This document shows positions 46,168 through 55,241 of a DNA stretch of 64,000 nt, piece after piece. The stretch lies in the NCBI RefSeq assembly GCF_900143545.1, contig NZ_FREV01000003.1, positions 496,001 through 560,000 of the forward strand, in the 5' to 3' direction. The first letter of the stretch is position 1. The number at the start of each line of letters is the position of its first letter. The position numbers and the translations under genes were made by a program. Source of the DNA: Loktanella sp. Alg231-35 (GTDB lineage: Bacteria; Pseudomonadota; Alphaproteobacteria; Rhodobacterales; Rhodobacteraceae). The notes under the pieces are model-generated. The model had not been told where the DNA came from, searched no databases, and saw only the letters and a program-made list of their open reading frames with translations.

Positions 46168-47376
46168 ATGATCTTAACCAGTACCAAGGGCCAAACCGGA
46201 CTGCCGCGTTACTTCGCGCGGGTTTTTGACCAGATCAAGGACCTCAGCAAGGGGCGCGTTGATATTGTCCTACCAGACGGACGCCAGTTTCGCGCCGAGG
46301 GGCCAGAGCCGGGGCATGTGGCCGAAGTGCATATTCACAACGATGATGTTTTTGCGCGCACTGTGCGCGAAGGCGATATGGGCTTCTCAGAAGCCTATCT
46401 GGACGGCTGGTGGACAACGCCTGATCTGATGGCCGTGATGGATTTCATGCATGATGATGCCGATCATATCTACGACGGGTTCCCCGCCCAAAAGCTGATC
46501 CGGTTTTACGAGCGTGTCCGCTTTTGGATGCAGCGCAACTCCAGATCGCAGGCCCGCAAGAACATCAGCTATCACTATGATCTGGGTAATGAATTTTATG
46601 GTCTGTGGCTGGACGATACGATGACCTATTCGTCGGCGATCTTTGAGACGGGTCAAGAAAGCACCGAAGCGGCACAAACAGCCAAATACGCCAGCATGGT
46701 CGATCAGATGGGCGCGAAGGCCGGAGATCACGTGCTTGAAATCGGCTGCGGTTGGGGCGGTTTTGCGGAATATGCCGCCAAGGAACGCGGGATCAAAGTG
46801 ACCGGGCTGACGATCAGCAAAGAACAACACGACTATGCGGTCGCGCGGATGGCCAAGGCAGGCCTGTCGGATATGGTCGAGATCAAGATGCAAGACTACC
46901 GCGACGAAAAGGGCACCTATGACGGCATCGCCAGCATCGAGATGTTTGAAGCGGTCGGTGAACAATACTGGCCCACATACTTTGAAACGGTGCGAGAGCG
47001 GCTCAAACCGGGTAAACACGCAACACTCCAGATCATCACCGTGAAGGATGAACGTTGGGAAAGTTACCGCCGTGGCGTGGACTTTATCCAGAAATACATC
47101 TTCCCCGGCGGCATGCTTCCTAGCCCGATAGTTTTGCGCCAAGAGGTTGAAAAGGCTGGATTAAATGTGAAATGCTCAATCGAATTTGGTAACAGTTATA
47201 GCCTGACGCTGCGCCGCTGGCACGAGACCTTCAACGAAAAATGGGATCAGGTTGCCGCTTTGGGCTTTGATGACAGGTTCAAACGGATGTGGGATTTTTA
47301 TCTGACCTCTTGTGCCGCGACATTTGATAGCCGAAACTGTGATGTAACGCAGATTACCGTGACGCGCTCTGCATAG
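46168..47376 (+). CDS. Cyclopropane-fatty-acyl-phospholipid synthase family methyltransferase
   Basis: An SAM-dependent enzyme that acts on unsaturated acyl chains of membrane phospholipids. ATG 46168 with AGGA 7 bases upstream gives 402 residues; the GTG frame start at 46084 is less likely. Visible are NISYHYDLGNEFYGLWLDDT near residue 132, the SAM loop VLEIGCGWGGFAEYAA near 190, and the conserved IEMFEAVGEQYW near 250. Members include CFA synthase and related tuberculostearic- or furan-type acyl methyltransferases; which reaction occurs here is not decided by sequence. Confidence 0.9.
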   Translation: MILTSTKGQTGLPRYFARVFDQIKDLSKGRVDIVLPDGRQFRAEGPEPGHVAEVHIHNDDVFARTVREGDMGFSEAYLDGWWTTPDLMAVMDFMHDDADHIYDGFPAQKLIRFYERVRFWMQRNSRSQARKNISYHYDLGNEFYGLWLDDTMTYSSAIFETGQESTEAAQTAKYASMVDQMGAKAGDHVLEIGCGWGGFAEYAAKERGIKVTGLTISKEQHDYAVARMAKAGLSDMVEIKMQDYRDEKGTYDGIASIEMFEAVGEQYWPTYFETVRERLKPGKHATLQIITVKDERWESYRRGVDFIQKYIFPGGMLPSPIVLRQEVEKAGLNVKCSIEFGNSYSLTLRRWHETFNEKWDQVAALGFDDRFKRMWDFYLTSCAATFDSRNCDVTQITVTRSA

Positions 47377-47412
47377 ATCAGGTCGTGCGCGCCAATACGA
47401 GGACGCAGTGAC

Positions 47413-47853
47413 ATGCCTACAGCCGGACGTCTTGCCGGAGCCGTGATTTTCGGCCTCTTCGGGTGGTATTTGGCAGGGATAACCATTCCATTCTTTCCAG
47501 AATCCAATGCGCCTGATTTCTGGATCCCTGCAAGTGCAGGCATCAGCCTGATTATCGGCTGGCGTGTTTGCGGCTCCCGCGCTGGACGCGGCTATAATGA
47601 GGCCATCGCCACAGGGATTACGGCCGCCGGGTCGATCGCCTTTTGTCTGCTGTTTGCCTTGGGGTTCAATCAGATGATCTCGAACGCGATGCGCTTGTTC
47701 TACGATGGTCCGATTGACGCTGTGATGGATGTCTTTAGCCAGATGCTGGAATTCGCACTGTATTTCTACGATTGGGGTCTGATTGCCACTCTGGTCATCG
47801 GTGCAATTGTTTGTGCCTTTGCCACAGAGTTCTTTGGCCGGCGTTTCCCCTGA
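47413..47853 (+). CDS. trgA: TrgA-family membrane protein
   Basis: A 146-residue protein with four hydrophobic segments (for example RLAGAVIFGLFGWYLAGI near the N-terminus and WGLIATLVIGAIVCAFATEF near the end). Together with the following trgB-like gene and cysK it reproduces the trgA-trgB-cysK order of Rhodobacter sphaeroides, where trgAB contributes to high tellurite resistance. It ends 4 bases before trgB. Molecular action is unknown. Confidence 0.85.
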   Translation: MPTAGRLAGAVIFGLFGWYLAGITIPFFPESNAPDFWIPASAGISLIIGWRVCGSRAGRGYNEAIATGITAAGSIAFCLLFALGFNQMISNAMRLFYDGPIDAVMDVFSQMLEFALYFYDWGLIATLVIGAIVCAFATEFFGRRFP

Positions 47854-47857
47854 ACCC

Positions 47858-48970
47858 ATGGATATTTTTGTTTACGGCACGTTGCGGTCGCATGCCTTGA
47901 TGGCCGCGGTGGCTGGTGAAGGTCCGATGACCCCAGTTGAGGCGCGCCTGCCTGATGTCGCCGTTTATCCATTGGCCGGAAACGTGGTCCCCTTCATCCG
48001 TGCCTCACCCGGTGCCGCCGCATTCGGCCTGATCTGGCAGGGTCTGACGCCAGCACAGGTTGCCCGTCTAGACGTTTATGAAGGCGCGTTTGGGTATGTC
48101 TTGGAGGAGACCACCGTCAGCACCGCCCAAGGCGCGCGCATTGTGCAATGCTATATGCCACCTGCGGGGTTGCCTGTGGGTGACGGCGCCTGGTCGTTGG
48201 CCGTGTGGGAGGCCGACCATCTGGCCCCCGCCATCTTGGGCGCCCAAGAGGTGTTTTCGCTTGATCCGCTCCCTGACGCTGCCACCTTGCGGGGCATGTG
48301 GCCGATGATCGAGGCGCGCGCGTGGTCAAAACACCGGCCAAAAGCGGCGCCGGCGGCGCGCCGATTTACCCCATCAAAGGGTGATTTCGCTGTTCTGCAT
48401 GCGCATCCGCCAGCGGGCCGATTCTTCAGTTTTCAAAGCATGGATGTGCAACACCGCATGTTCTCGGGCGCGCGCAGTGATGTGCTGCACCGCGAAGGGT
48501 TCTTTGGCATCGATGCTGCGATTGTGCTGCCATATGACCCCAAACGCGACCGCATCCTGCTGGTCGAACAGGCCCGCATGGGGCCTGCGCTGCGCCATGA
48601 TCCTAATCCGTGGATGCTTGAACCTGTGGCCGGGATCGTTGATGCCCGCGAAACGCCGGAACAGGCCGCAATGCGCGAAGGCCACGAAGAAGCTGGGCTG
48701 ACGTTTACCTCGCTGGAGCGGGCAGGGCAGTTCTATGTCTCGCCGGGGGCCACGACCGATTACTTTTACACCTACGTCGGCCTGTGCGATCTGCCGCAGA
48801 GCGAAACCTATCTGGGCGGTCTGCCCGATGAGGCCGAGGATTTACGCCTGCACCCGATGTCCTTGGATGAAGGTTTGGCGTTGGCTGACAGTGGCGAAAT
48901 CGCAACTGGCCCGGCGCTGTTTCTGCTCTACTGGATTTTGCGCCATCGGGCACGTCTTGCGGCAGTGTGA
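47858..48970 (+). CDS. trgB: TrgB-like protein: GGCT-like domain fused to Nudix hydrolase
   Basis: A 370-residue two-domain protein from ATG 47858. Residues 1-130 form a gamma-glutamylcyclotransferase-like fold starting MDIFVYGTLRSHALM. Residues about 160-365 are a Nudix hydrolase with a full Nudix box, GIVDARETPEQAAMREGHEE then AGL, near residues 263-285; related Nudix proteins cleave ADP-ribose. TrgB of Rhodobacter has this arrangement and contributes to tellurite resistance with TrgA. How the two activities relate to tellurite is not known. Confidence 0.88.
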   Translation: MDIFVYGTLRSHALMAAVAGEGPMTPVEARLPDVAVYPLAGNVVPFIRASPGAAAFGLIWQGLTPAQVARLDVYEGAFGYVLEETTVSTAQGARIVQCYMPPAGLPVGDGAWSLAVWEADHLAPAILGAQEVFSLDPLPDAATLRGMWPMIEARAWSKHRPKAAPAARRFTPSKGDFAVLHAHPPAGRFFSFQSMDVQHRMFSGARSDVLHREGFFGIDAAIVLPYDPKRDRILLVEQARMGPALRHDPNPWMLEPVAGIVDARETPEQAAMREGHEEAGLTFTSLERAGQFYVSPGATTDYFYTYVGLCDLPQSETYLGGLPDEAEDLRLHPMSLDEGLALADSGEIATGPALFLLYWILRHRARLAAV

Positions 48971-49040
48971 TCAACGCAGATGACTTGATGTTGGCAGGGT
49001 GCAGTCCTACACAGAGAGGACCGAATAAAGGGGCCGGGCC

Positions 49041-50069
49041 ATGACCATCAAAGAGAACCTTGCAGATGCCGTTGGAAACACGCCGCTGATCAAGCTGCGC
49101 GCCGCCTCAGAGGCAACGGGGTGTACCATCCTAGGCAAAGCTGAATTCCTCAATCCCGGCCAGTCGGTCAAGGATCGTGCGGCCCTTTTCATGATCAAGG
49201 ATGCGATTGCACGCGGTGATCTAAAACCCGGTGGGACAATTGTCGAAGGCACGGCAGGCAACACCGGTATCGGGTTGGCGCTGGTGGGTGCCTCCATGGG
49301 GTTCAAAACGGTGATCGTGATCCCCGAAACCCAAAGCGAAGAGAAAAAAGAGATGATCCGCGTAGCCGGGGCTCATCTGGTCCAAGTTCCGGCGGTGCCC
49401 TATTCCAATCCCAATAACTACGTCAAATATTCGGCCCGTTTGGCGGCCGCACTCAGCGAGACAGAGCCAAATGGCGCGATCTGGGCCAATCAGTTCGATA
49501 ATACCGCCAACCGGCAAGCCCATGTCGAAACAACAGGCCCCGAGATTTGGGAACAAACAGGTGGCAAGGTTGATGGCTTTACCTGTGCCTGTGGGTCGGG
49601 AGGCACGCTGGCCGGTGTCGCGCAGGTTTTGCAGCCCAAGGGCGTGAAGGTTGGCGTTTCGGATCCTGATGGATCTGGTCTTTACAAACTCTATACCGAC
49701 AAGGTGCCCCCGGCGGGCGACTCGATCACCGAAGGGATCGGGCAGGGGCGGATTACCGCGAACCTTGAAGGCTTTACCCCTGATTTCGCTTATAAAATCC
49801 CCGATGCCGAGGCGCTGCCGCTCATCTTTGATTTGTTGCAGCACGAAGGGCTGTGCATGGGCGGTTCGACTGGGATCAACATAGCCGGTGCGATAAGGTT
49901 GGCCCGTGAGATGGGGCCGGGGCATACAATTGTGACGATCCTGTGTGACTATGGCACGCGGTATCAGTCCAAGATCTTCAACCCCGATTTCTTGCGGGGC
50001 AAGGGCCTGCCGGTGCCTGCATGGCTCGAAGCTGACGTCGATGTGCCCACTGTGTTCGAGGACGCATGA
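49041..50069 (+). CDS. cysK: Cysteine synthase A
   Basis: A PLP enzyme making L-cysteine from O-acetylserine and sulfide. The 342 residues are full length: NTPLIKLRAASEATGC, the PLP lysine in GQSVKDRAALFMIKDA near residue 46, GTAGNTGIGLALVGASMGFK near 73, and the phosphate-binding ACGSGGTLAG near 180. AAAGGGG lies before the start. It follows trgAB as in Rhodobacter sphaeroides, where cysK also affects tellurite resistance. It overlaps the channel gene by 4 bp. Confidence 0.95.
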   Translation: MTIKENLADAVGNTPLIKLRAASEATGCTILGKAEFLNPGQSVKDRAALFMIKDAIARGDLKPGGTIVEGTAGNTGIGLALVGASMGFKTVIVIPETQSEEKKEMIRVAGAHLVQVPAVPYSNPNNYVKYSARLAAALSETEPNGAIWANQFDNTANRQAHVETTGPEIWEQTGGKVDGFTCACGSGGTLAGVAQVLQPKGVKVGVSDPDGSGLYKLYTDKVPPAGDSITEGIGQGRITANLEGFTPDFAYKIPDAEALPLIFDLLQHEGLCMGGSTGINIAGAIRLAREMGPGHTIVTILCDYGTRYQSKIFNPDFLRGKGLPVPAWLEADVDVPTVFEDA

Positions 50070-52378
50070 TCCGGCGCCTCTCTGCCTTCCTATTGGTCGC
50101 AATCGTCGCGATATCACTGCCCCTTGCTGCAATGGCGCAAGACGCCAGCGGTCCGGTTGACGTTATTGCAGAACAAAACGACTGGGAAAGACTGGCCACC
50201 CGCGCTGAGGCATTGGCCGGATCAGAAGACCCGTCATTATTTACTATCCAGCGCTTGCGCGCAGAGCTTGTCAAATGGCGTGATCAGTTTCTGGCGGACA
50301 GTGCCGTCAATGGCGGGCGCATTGGCACGGTCAATACGCAAATTGCGGCCCTTGGCCCAGTGCCGGAAAGCGGAATAGAGCCGGAAGCCGTGGCGGCAAG
50401 GCGTGCTGCGCTTCAGGCACAACTTACCAATCTGACCGCGCCGCGTCTGCTGGCGCAAGAATCCTATGCGCGGGCAAATGGTATTATTTCCGAGTTCGAT
50501 GGCCTTGTTTTGCGCGAGCAGACGGCACAACTGGGCCAACGAGGGCCATCGCCGCTGAACCCCACGCATCTGGCGGCGGCAGTTGCGGCTATCTGGCAGA
50601 TACTCGGGTTCATCGGTGCCGAAACCACAACTGAGATCGGCGTGCGCTTTGGGTCGGGCGCGTTGCTTGCCGTGCTGCCGCGCGCGCTGGCCTTGCTTGT
50701 TGTCGGCATCGCGTTGATCGGTGGCGGTCGCCGCTACATCACCCGCCTGCGCGCAAATCTGGCCGAGCGTGGCGGGCGGTGGCTGACGTTGCGTCTGTTC
50801 TTGCTGTCTTTGGTGCAGATCATTGTTCCTTTGCTGGGGCTGGTGCTGCTCACGGCGAGCTTGCAGGAGTTTGATATCTTCGGGCTGCGGGGGGATCTTG
50901 TTGTTGAGGCAATTCCTGTTGCAGGTCTGTTTGTCATTCTTGGTTGGTGGCTGGCCCGGCATCTGTTCCCAAGCGGAGCGTCCAACGGATTTCTGGGCTA
51001 TGATAAAACGGTCCGGGCATCGGGTCGCCGCTATGCGCTTGCACTGGCCTGGGTTATGGCCGTCGTAGCACTGCTTGAGGTCGTTTTGACCACGATGGAT
51101 GTGACCGATGCCACATTGGCCGCGATCAGATGGCCGGTACTGGTGGTGCTTGGAGTTCTATTGTGGCGTCTGGGCCGTGCCGTCCAGACCAGTCCAGAGG
51201 AGATTGAAGGCAAAACCGTATCGGCGGGGCAGATGCGAAACCTTGTGGGGCGGTTGTGTACGCTTGTGGCTGTCGCGGGCCCGCTGCTGGCCGGTCTGGG
51301 GTATACGGTTGCTGGTCAGGAGTTGATGCTGGCATTCATTCTGTCGCTGACGCTTGTCGGGGTCATTTTGCTGCTGCAACGCATCGTGCATGATCTGAAC
51401 ACCGCCGAGGACGCAGAGAAAGCACAAGGGTTGCGCGCGCTGCTGCCGGTCTTTGCCAGTTTTGTGATCTATCTGCTAAGCTTGCCCGTCTTTGCGCTGA
51501 TCTGGGGCGCGCGCGTGGACGACCTGCGCGAGGTTTGGACGCAATTCCGCGAAGGGTTTACCATTGGCGACACGCAGATTTCGCCCACTGATTTCCTGAC
51601 CTTCGCGTTGGTCTTTGCCTTGGGCTATCTGCTGACGCGGTTCATCCAAAGCACCTTGCGAAAGTCGGTTCTGCCGCGCACACGGCTTGATCTGGGTGGG
51701 CAGAACGCCATTGTCGCGGGCTTTGGCTATGTCGGGGTTATTCTGGCGGCGATCGTGGCGATCACCAGCGCGGGCATCGATCTGTCCAGTCTGGCGATTG
51801 TGGCCGGTGCCTTGTCGGTTGGTATCGGGTTTGGTCTGCAAAACATCGTCTCAAACTTTGTCTCTGGCATTATTTTGTTGATTGAACGCCCCGTTAGCGA
51901 AGGCGACTGGATCGAGGTCGGCGGGCAAATGGGTTATGTCCGGTCAATCTCTGTACGCTCAACTCGGATTGAGACGTTCGACCGCACCGATGTGATCATC
52001 CCCAATGCCGATCTGGTCAGCGGGCAGGTGACAAACTGGACCCGTGGCAATTTGGTGGGCCGGGTCATTGTACCTGTTGGCGTTGCTTACGGCAGCGACG
52101 TTGACAAGGTGACAGAGATCCTGCGCGGCATTGCCGAGGCCCATCCGCTGGTGATCATGACGCCACCGCCCTCGGTGCTGTTTCGTGGGTTTGGCGCGGA
52201 TTCCCTCGATTTCGAAATTCGGGCAATCCTGCGCGATGTGAATTATGTTCTGGTGGCCCAATCGGAAATGAATGTCGAGATTGCCCGGCAATTTGCCGAA
52301 GCCGGGATCGAGATCCCATTTGCCCAGCGCGATATCTGGTTGCGCAATCCCGAAGTGCTCAAGGAGCGACCTGAATGA
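50066..52378 (+). CDS. Mechanosensitive ion channel, DUF3772-MscS type
   Basis: A 770-residue inner-membrane channel that opens under tension to release solutes. It has a signal peptide (MIRRLSAFLLVAIVAISLPL then AAMAQ), a periplasmic DUF3772-like part (about residues 25-160), many helices, and the MscS core near residue 590 (GIGFGLQNIVSNFVSGIILL) followed by IERPVSEGDWIEVGG and the C-terminal beta and cytoplasmic domains. It overlaps cysK and alaX by 4 bp on each side. Confidence 0.93.
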   Translation: MIRRLSAFLLVAIVAISLPLAAMAQDASGPVDVIAEQNDWERLATRAEALAGSEDPSLFTIQRLRAELVKWRDQFLADSAVNGGRIGTVNTQIAALGPVPESGIEPEAVAARRAALQAQLTNLTAPRLLAQESYARANGIISEFDGLVLREQTAQLGQRGPSPLNPTHLAAAVAAIWQILGFIGAETTTEIGVRFGSGALLAVLPRALALLVVGIALIGGGRRYITRLRANLAERGGRWLTLRLFLLSLVQIIVPLLGLVLLTASLQEFDIFGLRGDLVVEAIPVAGLFVILGWWLARHLFPSGASNGFLGYDKTVRASGRRYALALAWVMAVVALLEVVLTTMDVTDATLAAIRWPVLVVLGVLLWRLGRAVQTSPEEIEGKTVSAGQMRNLVGRLCTLVAVAGPLLAGLGYTVAGQELMLAFILSLTLVGVILLLQRIVHDLNTAEDAEKAQGLRALLPVFASFVIYLLSLPVFALIWGARVDDLREVWTQFREGFTIGDTQISPTDFLTFALVFALGYLLTRFIQSTLRKSVLPRTRLDLGGQNAIVAGFGYVGVILAAIVAITSAGIDLSSLAIVAGALSVGIGFGLQNIVSNFVSGIILLIERPVSEGDWIEVGGQMGYVRSISVRSTRIETFDRTDVIIPNADLVSGQVTNWTRGNLVGRVIVPVGVAYGSDVDKVTEILRGIAEAHPLVIMTPPPSVLFRGFGADSLDFEIRAILRDVNYVLVAQSEMNVEIARQFAEAGIEIPFAQRDIWLRNPEVLKERPE

Positions 52379-53091
52379 CCAAACTTTTGTTTCGCGACGA
52401 TGCCTATCTGCGAGAGGCGGCAGCAACGGTAACTGCGATCACCTCGGAAGGGGGGATCGTGCTGGATCAAACGATCTTTTACCCCACGTCTGGTGGGCAA
52501 CCCGGCGACAGTGGCCGTCTGCGTTGGGGCAAAAAAGAGGTCGAGATTGCAACCGCCCAGAAAGGCGAGGGCGATGATGTCCTGCTGCTCTGTGCTGAAC
52601 CGGCTGGCATACCCGCAGTAGGTGATGAAGTTGTGCAAGTGATCAACTGGGACCGCCGCTATAGGCATATGCGTGTGCATACCGCATTGCATCTGCTGTC
52701 GGTCGTGATCCCGCTGCCAGTGTCAGGCGGGTCCATTGGCGCAGAGAAAGGTCGGCTGGATTTTGACATGCCCGAAGCGCCCGAAGACAAGGCCGCACTT
52801 GAGGATGACCTTAACCGTCTGATTGCCTGTAACATGGCCGTGACTGATGAATGGATCACAGATGCAGAACTGGACGCGCAGCCAGATCTTGTGAAAACAA
52901 TGTCGGTGCAGCCACCGCGTGGCAGCGGCCAGATCCGTCTGATCCGAATTGGGGTTGGCAATGAAACCGCCGATCTGCAACCCTGTGGTGGCACCCATGT
53001 GGCCAATACCGAAGAAATCGGTCGCGTTCGCCTTGGGAAAGTTGAAAAGAAAGGCCGCCAGAACCGGCGTGTTTATCTGCATTTGGAGTAA
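52375..53091 (+). CDS. Alanyl-tRNA editing protein AlaX
   Basis: A free-standing homolog of the AlaRS editing domain that removes serine wrongly attached to tRNA-Ala. The 238 residues carry both zinc motifs: MRVHTALHLL (HxxxH) near residue 102 and CGGTHV near 203. The start overlaps the channel gene stop by 4 bp. Its own AlaRS is at the left edge of this window, also with an intact editing domain. Confidence 0.92.
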   Translation: MTKLLFRDDAYLREAAATVTAITSEGGIVLDQTIFYPTSGGQPGDSGRLRWGKKEVEIATAQKGEGDDVLLLCAEPAGIPAVGDEVVQVINWDRRYRHMRVHTALHLLSVVIPLPVSGGSIGAEKGRLDFDMPEAPEDKAALEDDLNRLIACNMAVTDEWITDAELDAQPDLVKTMSVQPPRGSGQIRLIRIGVGNETADLQPCGGTHVANTEEIGRVRLGKVEKKGRQNRRVYLHLE

Positions 53092-53095
53092 GGCT

Positions 53096-53746
53096 TTGCG
53101 TTCATTTGTGATCTCGCTTTTGATGTTATGGGGGGTGGCCCAACCCGCCGCTGCGCAGTCCTATCAAGGCTGCAATTTCAGTGAGGCGCGCATTATCGAC
53201 GAGGCGATGCGCTCTGCCAAAGACCTCACGTTGAAGGCTGCCGCTGTCGTGGGGGACACGCCTGACTATCATCGCTGGTTCGGCACCTATTCCCAAGCCA
53301 ATGCAGATGAGGTGCGCGCAAACCTCAAGGCCATTGTCACAGCCATCAGGGGCGGGGGCGTGACCGCGCAATGCGATCAGATTTCACAGGATGGATGCTC
53401 GGCCGGGGAATATGCTTGGGTCTATGCGGATGAACCCTATCTGATACATCTGTGCCCTTCGTTCTTTAACCTGCCTGTGCTGGAACGGCTGCAACCGGGT
53501 TCACGCTGGAGCGAGAACGGTACCCGCGAAGGGACGCTGATCCACGAGATTTCGCATTTCCTGCGTGTCGCCCGGACCGACGATCACTGCTATTCACGGC
53601 TCATCTGTCGAGAAATGGCAAGCAACGATGCGACACGTGCCATCGATAACGCCGACAGCTACCAGTATTATACTGAAGATGTGACCTATTTTGCCCGTCA
53701 GCCACTGACAAACAAACCGCCACCAGCGCCGCGTGCAGATCGTTAA
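53096..53746 (+). CDS. Secreted M35-like metallopeptidase
   Basis: A probable secreted protease of the deuterolysin type. The best start is TTG 53096, 4 bases after the alaX stop with GGAG 7 bases before it, giving 216 residues with a clear signal peptide (MRSFVISLLMLWGVAQPAAA). The zinc site is GTLIHEISHF (HExxH) near residue 145, and a later Asp-Asn-Ala-Asp-Ser-Tyr segment may carry the third ligand. Several Cys pairs (CNF, CDQ, CSA, CYS, CRE) suggest disulfides. Its stop overlaps the convergent permease stop. Confidence 0.75.
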   Translation: MRSFVISLLMLWGVAQPAAAQSYQGCNFSEARIIDEAMRSAKDLTLKAAAVVGDTPDYHRWFGTYSQANADEVRANLKAIVTAIRGGGVTAQCDQISQDGCSAGEYAWVYADEPYLIHLCPSFFNLPVLERLQPGSRWSENGTREGTLIHEISHFLRVARTDDHCYSRLICREMASNDATRAIDNADSYQYYTEDVTYFARQPLTNKPPPAPRADR

Positions 53747-54888
53747 TCTGGTTCGACCTCTTGCCCGAATAAGTCACGTTCCAGAGGTTGATCCAGCATT
53801 CTTTCGGTTTCCGGCAGCCCCTCGCGCGATAGCAGCACCGCAAAGGGGCGCAGCTTGGGCACATAGCTGCACACAACCAGCATCATCACCATGATCGGCA
53901 CCGACAGGAACATGCCCGGCACTCCCCAGACAGCGCCCCAGAAGGCCAGAAACAGGATAATTCCAAAAGAGGACAGGCGCAGCGCACGCCCCATCAGCAT
54001 GGGGTCGATGATGCTGCCGTTCACGAATTGGATGACGCCAGAGATGACGAAAATGATGCCTGTGATTGTCGCGTCACCGATCTGTACGTGGGCCACCAAG
54101 GCGATCAAGGCGGTCGCCACGATAGACCCGATATTGGGAATGAAATTCAGCACGAAGGTGATGATGCCGATGGATGTGGCCAGCTCCAGCTCAAAGGCGC
54201 GGGCAAGCACATATATCATCGCACCCGTAATGGCGCTGATCAGCGTCTTGACCAGTAAGTAATAGTTGACCCGGTGAATGATCGACCGGATGATCTTGCC
54301 CACCCTCTCGGCCTGTTCCTCATCCCCCAGAAAGCTGAGCAGCTTGGTTTCAAACCAGAGACGTTCAACAAAGAGAAAGCCCACAAAGAGGATGACCAGC
54401 ACGGTGGCCTGTGTGATCCCGCTTGCCTGTCCCGCAGCAGAGCGCAGATAGCTTGATACATCAACAGAGCGCAGGGCGTTGGAAATCGCCAATTGGCTGT
54501 CATCACCCGCCCAACTAAAAAGCGATGCCACAGCAGATGGTGCGCGTTCGGTATAAGACAGGGTCGTCACCAGCACGGTGTTCACCTGTGCCAGCAGAAT
54601 CGACGTGAGCGTCAGCAAGGCGGCAGAGATCAAGAACAGTGCGGCAATACTGGCAATCGCGTTGGGAATTCGGATCATGCCGATGCGCTGGCGCGCGATA
54701 AAGTTGATCACATCACTGGTCAGGCTGAAAAGAATGATGGCCGTCGCCAGAGATATCAGAACAAACCGCGCCTGCACCAGCAAGAACAACACCACAGCAA
54801 AGGCAATAATGACCAGCGCACCGGTTTGCAGGCGCGTTGTTTCATTGGGCCTTTCGGCGGGGGCGGTCTTGGGCGGATCGTGCAACAT
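53743..54888 (-). CDS. AI-2E family (PerM-like) transporter
   Basis: A 381-residue membrane protein with about eight helices. Visible are a first pair near residues 25-60, a long soluble stretch, [20 protein letters not shown] near 238 and the conserved [20 protein letters not shown] near 288. The family includes TqsA (AI-2 export) and ion/H+ antiporters; the substrate here is not predictable. An acidic C-terminus ends GQEVEPD. Confidence 0.9.
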   Translation of the reverse strand: MLHDPPKTAPAERPNETTRLQTGALVIIAFAVVLFLLVQARFVLISLATAIILFSLTSDVINFIARQRIGMIRIPNAIASIAALFLISAALLTLTSILLAQVNTVLVTTLSYTERAPSAVASLFSWAGDDSQLAISNALRSVDVSSYLRSAAGQASGITQATVLVILFVGFLFVERLWFETKLLSFLGDEEQAERVGKIIRSIIHRVNYYLLVKTLISAITGAMIYVLARAFELELATSIGIITFVLNFIPNIGSIVATALIALVAHVQIGDATITGIIFVISGVIQFVNGSIIDPMLMGRALRLSSFGIILFLAFWGAVWGVPGMFLSVPIMVMMLVVCSYVPKLRPFAVLLSREGLPETERMLDQPLERDLFGQEVEPD

Positions 54889-55002
54889 CGGCGTGAAGTC
54901 TCACCATATCGATGTCTGATGTAAAGACCGGGAATGCGGCACGCACAAACATAGCTGTGGGGTCTTGCAATCAATGGCCAGAAGGGGCTAAACCGCCGCC
55001 AC

Positions 55003-55092
55003 GGACAGGTGGCCGAGTGGTCGAAGGCGCACGCCTGGAAAGTGTGTAGGCGGGAGACCGTCTCCAGGGTTCGAATCCCTGTCTGTCCGCCA
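55003..55092 (+). tRNA. tRNA-Ser (GGA)
   Basis: A 90-nt cloverleaf with the long variable arm of serine tRNAs and encoded CCA. The acceptor arm GGACAGG pairs with TCTGTCC, followed by discriminator G. The anticodon loop is CTGGAAA on stem CACGC/GTGTG. The T-arm is CAGGG/CCCTG around TTCGAAT. A tyrosine integrase gene begins 150 bases downstream in the same direction, so the 3' end of this tRNA is the likely chromosomal attachment site. Confidence 0.96.
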
Positions 55093-55241
55093 CCATCCCA
55101 TTTTAAGCAGTTTCGCAAGATCGCCTTGGGCGGCTTTTTTGCTTTGTTTATATGCTTGATGTGCAGTTCACCGCTTACCTTGAGTTTCTTTCGATGATGT
55201 CTATGTTCGTTCATGAAGTGGTATGGAAGGTGGTATTTTGG

